The notes beneath the pieces were generated by a model. The model ran no database searches. It was not told the DNA's origin and saw only the letters and a program-made list of their open reading frames with translations. The translations under genes and the position numbers were made by a program. This document shows positions 1-5,040 of a stretch of DNA of 7,625 nucleotides, piece after piece (position 1 is the first letter of the stretch; the number at the start of each line of letters is the position of its first letter). Source of the stretch: Chryseobacterium gleum (lineage in GTDB: Bacteria > Bacteroidota > Bacteroidia > Flavobacteriales_D > Crocinitomicaceae); NCBI GenBank assembly GCA_943326825.2, contig CALPUT020000112.1, positions 1 through 7,625 on the forward strand. Direction: 5' to 3'.

Positions 1-1728
1 AGGCACGAAATCTTTGCGTTCAAAACCACAATAAATAACAATATCTTTTTTTATGTCTTTTTCAATATTTACTCCTATCCTTTCAACAAAAGTCAATTTA
101 TCTAATAGGCCGGTTCTAAATATTGTTCCAAAAGTTGAACCAACAGAAGTTGCAGTAGGCGATTGTCCAATTTGTTCTATATCATAACTATAAAAAGCAG
201 TTATCATTCCTCTTTTCTTAGGAGTAATATTATAACGAATAGAACCACCATATTTAAATTTCTCATCAAACGTACCATAGGCTACTCTGCCTCCTATTTC
301 AAGTCTTTTTGAAAAATTATTGGACGTTCGAATAGATAATGCAAATCTATTTTGTTCAATTGGGTTTCTACTATACAAACCGCTTGCTTTACCAATTTCA
401 AATTTACCAAAAGGATAATAACTCGTAGAAGCAAAATAAGTCATCTTCTTCATCGTTTTAAAAAGAGGTAGATTATTTAATGTATCAATCATCTCGTTGA
501 TTCCACTCTCTTGGACTGATAATGGAATATGTCTATTTAAATTCCAAAATTCTTGATTTCTCATTTTTGCACTATCGAGAATCTCTACAGTAAAGTCACT
601 TTTGTAATATTCATCTTCTTTAGGTTTGTTGATAATATAATTTTTTCGTGAAGCTGTCTTCCTTCCTATCAAACCATTTAAACCTGAATTTTTAGTGACT
701 TTTATATCGGCTAACATTCGCTCATAAACCAACATCCAAACTTCTTTAGCTACTTGATCATATTTTTGCTCAAAATAAAAATCTTGAACAAAATTCATGT
801 TTGCACCAGGAGATATTTTTGCTTCAATTGATTTCACAGCATAAGTTGTATCATGAATCCACATAACTCCTTGAAATGTCAGATCAGAACTTCTTTTAGG
901 TTTAAAAGTTAATTTATAACACCACTTATTATCTATAAAAGTTGAATCTTCAAGGTAAAACCGATAAAAAGTTCGTGCATAATTTGCTAAAGGACTAATA
1001 AATGACTGATTAAATAATTTTATGGAATTATCATAGATATTGATATCTACATACATATCCCCCAAAAACTGATTTAATTGCAAAGAAGTAACCCCAGAAA
1101 TATAAGTTGCAGACATTATTTCTCGCTTCTTTTTTGGATTATTCTTATAATAAAACTGAGAAATTGATTCACTTAAAAGCGCTGGAAGAAAAGGTTTTTG
1201 CTTTGAAGAATCTATGTATTCAGATAAAACATCAAACTTTTCAATCATTGCTTTATCCATTACATTTCCCCCAACATTATCAATATCTAATTGAACTTTA
1301 CTATATAATTCATATTCATAAGCATCTAATTTTTCTTTATTGTTTATATGCTTATTTGCTACAACTCTTTTGTGAAGTGTTGTAGATGGAAACTCATCTG
1401 GTGGTAAAATTTTAACCTCTTCTATTTCCTCTTCTTTAATTAATAAACTTGCATTTATTTCTTGTGGTTTATCCAAAGTAACTTTCACAACTTTTCGTTT
1501 GTAACCAGAATAATCAAAAATAAGAGAATCTGTTGCGTAATATGTTTCTATAATAAAATAACCATTTGTATCCGTTTCTGTTCCAATTTTAGAATCTTGA
1601 AATCGAACAGTTACAAAAGGAAGAATCTGATTTGAAACTCCATCTTTAACAATACCGTAAACTTTCGTTTGTTGGGCAAATGAAAAATTTGTCACAAAAA
1701 GAAATACAAAAGTTATTCTAATCAGCAT
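1..1728 (-). CDS. DUF5686 / carboxypeptidase-regulatory-like domain protein, 3'-truncated by window edge
   Basis: The reading frame is open from an ATG at 1728 down to base 1, giving 576 residues with no stop; an in-frame TAA lies a short way upstream, so this ATG is the first Met. Residues 1-18 form a Sec signal peptide (basic Arg4, Phe/Val/Leu-rich core, likely cleavage FSFA|QQ). Residues about 20-100 look like a CarboxypepD_reg-like beta-sandwich (KVYGIVKDG..., then TDTNGYF and the DYSGYK motif), a domain usually found at the N-terminus of Bacteroidota outer-membrane proteins. From about residue 110 onward the protein matches the DUF5686 family, including the LSESIS motif near residues 184-189 followed by a KNNPKKKREI stretch. 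The last 130 residues contain alternating polar/hydrophobic strands that could begin an outer-membrane beta-barrel (inference). Family members are usually around 800 or more residues, so roughly the last third should lie outside the window. Molecular function is unknown. It lies 51 bases downstream of tatC on the same strand and may share its transcript. Confidence 0.88.
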   Translation of the reverse strand, partial: MLIRITFVFLFVTNFSFAQQTKVYGIVKDGVSNQILPFVTVRFQDSKIGTETDTNGYFIIETYYATDSLIFDYSGYKRKVVKVTLDKPQEINASLLIKEEEIEEVKILPPDEFPSTTLHKRVVANKHINNKEKLDAYEYELYSKVQLDIDNVGGNVMDKAMIEKFDVLSEYIDSSKQKPFLPALLSESISQFYYKNNPKKKREIMSATYISGVTSLQLNQFLGDMYVDINIYDNSIKLFNQSFISPLANYARTFYRFYLEDSTFIDNKWCYKLTFKPKRSSDLTFQGVMWIHDTTYAVKSIEAKISPGANMNFVQDFYFEQKYDQVAKEVWMLVYERMLADIKVTKNSGLNGLIGRKTASRKNYIINKPKEDEYYKSDFTVEILDSAKMRNQEFWNLNRHIPLSVQESGINEMIDTLNNLPLFKTMKKMTYFASTSYYPFGKFEIGKASGLYSRNPIEQNRFALSIRTSNNFSKRLEIGGRVAYGTFDEKFKYGGSIRYNITPKKRGMITAFYSYDIEQIGQSPTATSVGSTFGTIFRTGLLDKLTFVERIGVNIEKDIKKDIVIYCGFERKDFVP

Positions 1729-1747
1729 GCTTATAATTGATTCGTAA

Positions 1748-1775
1748 TAAAAATAATCATCGTTTTTTTAAACAA
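1748..1775 (-). promoter_or_regulatory. Weak candidate promoter for the DUF5686 gene
   Basis: On the minus strand, TTG (1775-1773) is followed after 17 bases by TATTTTTA (1755-1748). This resembles the Bacteroidota sigma factor pattern TTG-N17-19-TAnnTTTG with one mismatch in the -7 box. A transcript would start only about a dozen bases before the ATG at 1728. In DNA this rich in A and T such matches arise often by chance, so the gene may equally be read from a tatC promoter. Confidence 0.22.
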
Positions 1776-1779
1776 CGTA

Positions 1780-2565
1780 TTATTTCTCATTCTTTTTGTT
1801 TTTCTCTACTCGAACAGCAACAATAATACCAATTTCATAAAGCACGATTATCGGAATGGAAACAATTACCTGACTCAATATATCAGGAGGTGTAATTATA
1901 GCTGCTAAAATTAATATCCCTACAATAGCATGCTTTCTATATTTACGAAAAAAATCTGCATTAATAATACCTAATTTGGCTAGTAAATATGAAACTACAG
2001 GTAACAAAAACAATAACCCTGAATAAAAAACAGTGGATATAATCGTACTCATGTAGGAGCTAATAGTGAAGATATTTTCGATTTCATTACTAATTTGATA
2101 TGCTCCAAAAAACTGTATACAGATTGGGGCAACAATAAAATATCCAAATAAAATTCCTGTAAAAAAGAGCAAACTAACATAAAACACAATTCCCTTAGCT
2201 ACCGATTTTTCATTAAACTTTAAACCTGGCTTTACGAATGACCACAACTGATAAAAAACATATGGAAAAGCAAATATAACTCCCCCTAACATACTCATCA
2301 TTAAAGCATATGAAAACTGACCTGACACAGTAGTACTCTGCATTTTAACTGGTATTTCTTTCATGCACAAACCAAAATATTTGCACATCAATTGAAAACT
2401 AATAAAATTAGATTTACTCATTGCTAAAAAGATATTGTTCATAATCCATTGTTGGTATGACCAAATCAAAATAGCAAAGCAGATAATTGCTACAGAAGAC
2501 TTAACCAATCTCCATCGTAACTCTTCTAAATGGTCCAAAAAGGACATTTTTTTTTCTTCTTCCAT
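1780..2565 (-). CDS. tatC: Twin-arginine protein translocase subunit TatC
   Basis: TatC is the inner-membrane receptor that binds twin-arginine signal peptides and, with TatA-type subunits, exports folded proteins. Counting from the ATG at 2565 (261 residues), the N-terminus carries the family signature FLDHLEELRWRL with E15, aligned to the signal-peptide-binding Glu15 of E. coli TatC. Six membrane segments are visible near residues 20-41, 84-105, 125-147, 168-196, 211-226 and 231-249. The second cytoplasmic signature YQLWSFVKPGL includes F110 and P113 (E. coli F94, P97) and is followed by E119 (E. coli E103). TPPDILSQ supplies D228 and Q232 (E. coli D211, Q215). The first periplasmic loop has a CKYFGLC cysteine pair (C61, C67). 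Oddly, the intramembrane Glu170 of E. coli is Leu187 here. An in-frame TTG at 2586 would add seven residues; I prefer the ATG because TTG starts are rare and the added residues are outside the conserved core. No tatA or tatB is in the window, which is usual when Bacteroidota carry tatA elsewhere. recQ is divergent; the DUF5686 gene follows after 51 bases. Confidence 0.96.
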   Translation of the reverse strand: MEEEKKMSFLDHLEELRWRLVKSSVAIICFAILIWSYQQWIMNNIFLAMSKSNFISFQLMCKYFGLCMKEIPVKMQSTTVSGQFSYALMMSMLGGVIFAFPYVFYQLWSFVKPGLKFNEKSVAKGIVFYVSLLFFTGILFGYFIVAPICIQFFGAYQISNEIENIFTISSYMSTIISTVFYSGLLFLLPVVSYLLAKLGIINADFFRKYRKHAIVGILILAAIITPPDILSQVIVSIPIIVLYEIGIIVAVRVEKNKKNEK

Positions 2566-2620
2566 AAGTTCGTCAAAGTTAATCAAACCAAATTAAATCT
2601 ATTAAAGCATTTATATTTTA

Positions 2621-2639
2621 ATTTCATATTTTATGAAAT
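2621..2639. repeat. Perfect inverted repeat in the tatC/recQ divergent region
   Basis: ATTTCATA and its exact reverse complement TATGAAAT are separated by TTT, giving two 8-base arms. It lies 56 bases upstream of the tatC ATG and about 53 bases upstream of the candidate recQ -7 box. The size and symmetry would suit a dimeric regulator's operator, or a small cruciform or hairpin; there is no GC-rich stem, so a strong terminator is unlikely. Chance is possible in AT-rich DNA. Confidence 0.4.
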
Positions 2640-2654
2640 ATTTTGAATTAAATT

Positions 2655-2664
2655 AACGTACGTT
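2655..2664. repeat. Ten-base palindrome AACGTACGTT
   Basis: This perfect, spacerless palindrome sits in the divergent promoter region, 28 bases upstream of the candidate recQ -7 box. It contains the only GC-bearing symmetric core (ACGTACGT) in an otherwise A/T-dominated gap, which makes it a slightly better operator candidate than a purely AT palindrome. No known regulator can be assigned from sequence alone. Confidence 0.35.
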
Positions 2665-2691
2665 TTATTTTCAAAAAGACTGTTTTTTTTG

Positions 2692-2699
2692 TAACTTCG
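2692..2699 (+). promoter_or_regulatory. Candidate -7 box for recQ
   Basis: TAACTTCG matches the Bacteroidota -7 consensus TAnnTTTG at all but one of the fixed positions. The predicted start of transcription, near 2705, would give a leader of about 40 bases before the recQ ATG. The -33 element is poor: only a TTTTC run around 2668-2672 lies at the right distance. The leader shows no ribosome-binding purine run, which is normal for this phylum. Confidence 0.35.
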
Positions 2700-2746
2700 T
2701 GGTACTATAGACCAAAAACTAGGTTAAGCAACTAATACACAAATAA

Positions 2747-4930
2747 ATGGCTAAGGATGATTTAAAAATTGCATTGCGAAAATTTTTCGGTTTTGACAGT
2801 TTCAAAGGAAATCAAGAAGATATTATTACAAATGTATTAGACGGAAATAACACATTCGTCATCATGCCTACAGGAGGCGGTAAATCAATGTGTTACCAAT
2901 TACCAGCTTTATTATTAGATGGTACAGCAATAGTTGTATCTCCTTTAATTGCATTAATGAAAAATCAAGTTGATTCTATCAGAAGTGTAAGCAATAATGA
3001 AGCCGTTGCACATTTTTTAAATTCATCACTCACTAAAGGAGAAATAAATAAAGTAAAACAAGATGTTCAAAGTGGAATCACAAAGTTATTGTTCGTCGCA
3101 CCAGAATCTTTAACAAAAGCAGAAAATATTACTTTTCTAACTTCAGTTAATGTTTCATTTTTCGCAATTGATGAAGCACATTGTATCTCAGAATGGGGAC
3201 ATGATTTCAGACCTGAATACCGCCGTTTAAGGGAGATATTTGAAAAAATTCAAGATGTTCCAGTTATTGCATTAACCGCAACTGCAACACCAAAAGTTCA
3301 GTATGATATTCAGAAAAATCTGAATATGTTGGACGCTACAGTTTATAAATCTTCTTTTAACAGAGATAATTTATATTACGAAATCCGCCCGAAAAAAGAG
3401 GTTGAAAGAGAGATTATTAGATACATAAAATCTAAAAAGAATAAAAGTGGAATTGTTTATTGTTTAAGTCGTAAAAAAGTAGAAGAAATTGCTGAGTTGC
3501 TTCAAGTTAATGGTATTAATGCATTAGCTTATCATGCCGGTTTAGATGCTAATACTAGAGCTAAGCACCAAGACATGTTCTTAATGGAAGAAACATCTGT
3601 AATTGTTGCTACTATAGCTTTTGGTATGGGGATCGATAAACCTGATGTTCGATTTGTAGTTCATCACGACATCCCTAAATCTCTTGAAAGTTACTATCAA
3701 GAAACTGGAAGAGCTGGAAGAGATGGTGGCGAAGGAGAATGTTTAGTTTTTTACAATTATAAAGACATTGAAAAATTAGAAAAATTTCTTCAAGGAAAAC
3801 CAGTTGCAGAACAAGAAATTGGTAAACAACTTTTAAACGAAATGGTCTCCTTTGCTGAAACATCTGTCTGTAGAAGAAAATTTATACTTCACTATTTCGG
3901 AGAAGATTTTGATGACGCGAACTGCCATGAATACTGTGACAATTGCAAACATCCAAAAGAAAAAACAGAAGGTAAAGAATATGTTAAAATGTTTTTAGAT
4001 GCTGTATTAGAGTTACAAGAAATGCAGAAAGGAAAACATTATTGTGCTTATTTATCAGGTAATTTAACTGCAGAAATCAAAAACTATAAACACGATCAAC
4101 TTGAGAATTTTGGAATTGGTAAAGAAAAAGACGAAGTTTATTGGAATGCCTTAATTAGGCAAGTATTAGTTTTTGGCTTAGTTTCAAAAGACATTGAGTC
4201 CTATGGGATACTAAAATTAACAGAAAAAGGAAGGGAATACATTCAAAATCCGACTTCTTTTACATTGGTTAAAGAACATGACTTTTCTTCTTCTGATGAT
4301 GCTGATTCAATCATTAATTCTGGAAATAAAGCAGGTGCTCATGACGAAGTTTTATATTCAATGTTAGTTGATTTAAGAAAATCGATTTCTAAACAAAAAA
4401 ATATCCCTCCATTTGTAATATTTCAAGAACCATCTTTAATTGATATGTGTTTTCAATATCCCATTTCAATTGATGAATTAACAAATATTCAAGGAGTTGG
4501 AAATGGAAAAGCAGCCAGATACGGAGAACCATTTATTGCCTTAATTTCAAATTACGTAGAAGTTAATGAAATTGAACGTCCTCAAGATTTAATTGTAAAA
4601 TCATTAGTAAATAAATCAGGTTTAAAAGTTCAATTAATTCAAAATATTGATCGCAAATTACCTCTTGAAGACATAGGTCGAGCACTAGGAAAATCATACG
4701 AAGAGGTTATTGAAGAAATTGAAGCAATTGTATCTTCAGGTACGAGAGTTAACATTAACTATTATATTGAAGATATTTTAGATAGTGAAAATCAAGATGA
4801 AATCTACGACTATTTTTCTGAAGCTGAATCTGATGATTTAACAGCTGCTTATCATGAATTTGATGGAGATTACTCTGAGGAAGAATTAAGATTAATGAGA
4901 ATAAAATTTATGAGTGAAATGGCAAATTAA
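2747..4930 (+). CDS. recQ: ATP-dependent DNA helicase RecQ
   Basis: A 727-residue RecQ, a 3'-5' superfamily 2 helicase acting in recombinational repair and replication-fork processing. All helicase motifs are visible: motif 0 around Q23, Walker A TGGGKS at 42-47, motif Ia VVSPLIAL at 63-70, DEAH box D142-H145 followed by the aromatic-rich loop ISEWGHDFRP (147-156), motif III ALTATATP at 175-182, motif IV near 236-243, motif V ATIAFGMGIDKPD at 288-300 and motif VI QETGRAGRDG at 318-327. C375, C393, C397 and C400 form the RecQ zinc site. A winged-helix RQC domain follows (about 405-510), then an HRDC domain (about 532-603, including IPPFVIF and the helix-hairpin-like IQGVGNGKAARYGEPF). Residues about 610-670 look like an extra helix-turn-helix segment, and 674-715 are strongly acidic, as in the long Bacteroidota RecQ form. 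A TAA directly abuts the ATG in frame, fixing this as the most upstream start. The gene stands alone, divergent from tatC. Confidence 0.97.
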   Translation: MAKDDLKIALRKFFGFDSFKGNQEDIITNVLDGNNTFVIMPTGGGKSMCYQLPALLLDGTAIVVSPLIALMKNQVDSIRSVSNNEAVAHFLNSSLTKGEINKVKQDVQSGITKLLFVAPESLTKAENITFLTSVNVSFFAIDEAHCISEWGHDFRPEYRRLREIFEKIQDVPVIALTATATPKVQYDIQKNLNMLDATVYKSSFNRDNLYYEIRPKKEVEREIIRYIKSKKNKSGIVYCLSRKKVEEIAELLQVNGINALAYHAGLDANTRAKHQDMFLMEETSVIVATIAFGMGIDKPDVRFVVHHDIPKSLESYYQETGRAGRDGGEGECLVFYNYKDIEKLEKFLQGKPVAEQEIGKQLLNEMVSFAETSVCRRKFILHYFGEDFDDANCHEYCDNCKHPKEKTEGKEYVKMFLDAVLELQEMQKGKHYCAYLSGNLTAEIKNYKHDQLENFGIGKEKDEVYWNALIRQVLVFGLVSKDIESYGILKLTEKGREYIQNPTSFTLVKEHDFSSSDDADSIINSGNKAGAHDEVLYSMLVDLRKSISKQKNIPPFVIFQEPSLIDMCFQYPISIDELTNIQGVGNGKAARYGEPFIALISNYVEVNEIERPQDLIVKSLVNKSGLKVQLIQNIDRKLPLEDIGRALGKSYEEVIEEIEAIVSSGTRVNINYYIEDILDSENQDEIYDYFSEAESDDLTAAYHEFDGDYSEEELRLMRIKFMSEMAN

Positions 4931-4956
4931 ATAAATCTTTTAAACTAGTCCTAAAA

Positions 4957-4988
4957 ATAATCTTACCAAAATTATCTATTTTTTTTTT
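4957..4988 (+). terminator. Weak possible recQ terminator
   Basis: Twenty-six bases after the recQ stop, a 5-base stem (ATAAT/ATTAT, 9-base loop) is followed by a run of ten T (4979-4988). The stem is made only of A and T and would be very unstable, so the T run is the main support. Its place between two same-strand genes with unrelated roles fits a transcription stop. Confidence 0.22.
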
Positions 4989-5008
4989 AAAACGAACCGA
5001 ATAAACTA

Positions 5009-5016
5009 TAATTTAG
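5009..5016 (+). promoter_or_regulatory. Candidate -7 box for the PKD-repeat gene
   Basis: TAATTTAG differs from the Bacteroidota -7 consensus TAnnTTTG at one fixed position and overlaps a perfect TATAAT (5007-5012). Transcription would start near 5023, leaving a leader of under 20 bases that is almost all A (GTAAAAAAAATTGT) before the ATG at 5041. No clear -33 element is present; the T run at 4979-4988 occupies that area. Confidence 0.27.
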
Positions 5017-5040
5017 TAACTTACAAGTAAAAAAAATTGT

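Noticed and set aside
1107..1385. A 92-codon plus-strand open frame
   Set aside because: It lies wholly antisense to the DUF5686 gene, its product is Leu/Tyr/His-rich without any recognisable domain, and the opposite strand encodes a well-conserved family. It is a chance shadow.
3675..3863. A 62-codon minus-strand open frame inside recQ
   Set aside because: It is antisense to helicase motif VI and the start of the zinc region; the Phe/Leu-rich product reflects the reverse of Glu/Lys codons. No independent gene evidence.
4931..5040. Small RNA or small gene between recQ and the PKD gene
   Set aside because: The gap is almost pure A/T, has no open frame of note and no stable stem; only a T run and a weak promoter candidate can be supported.
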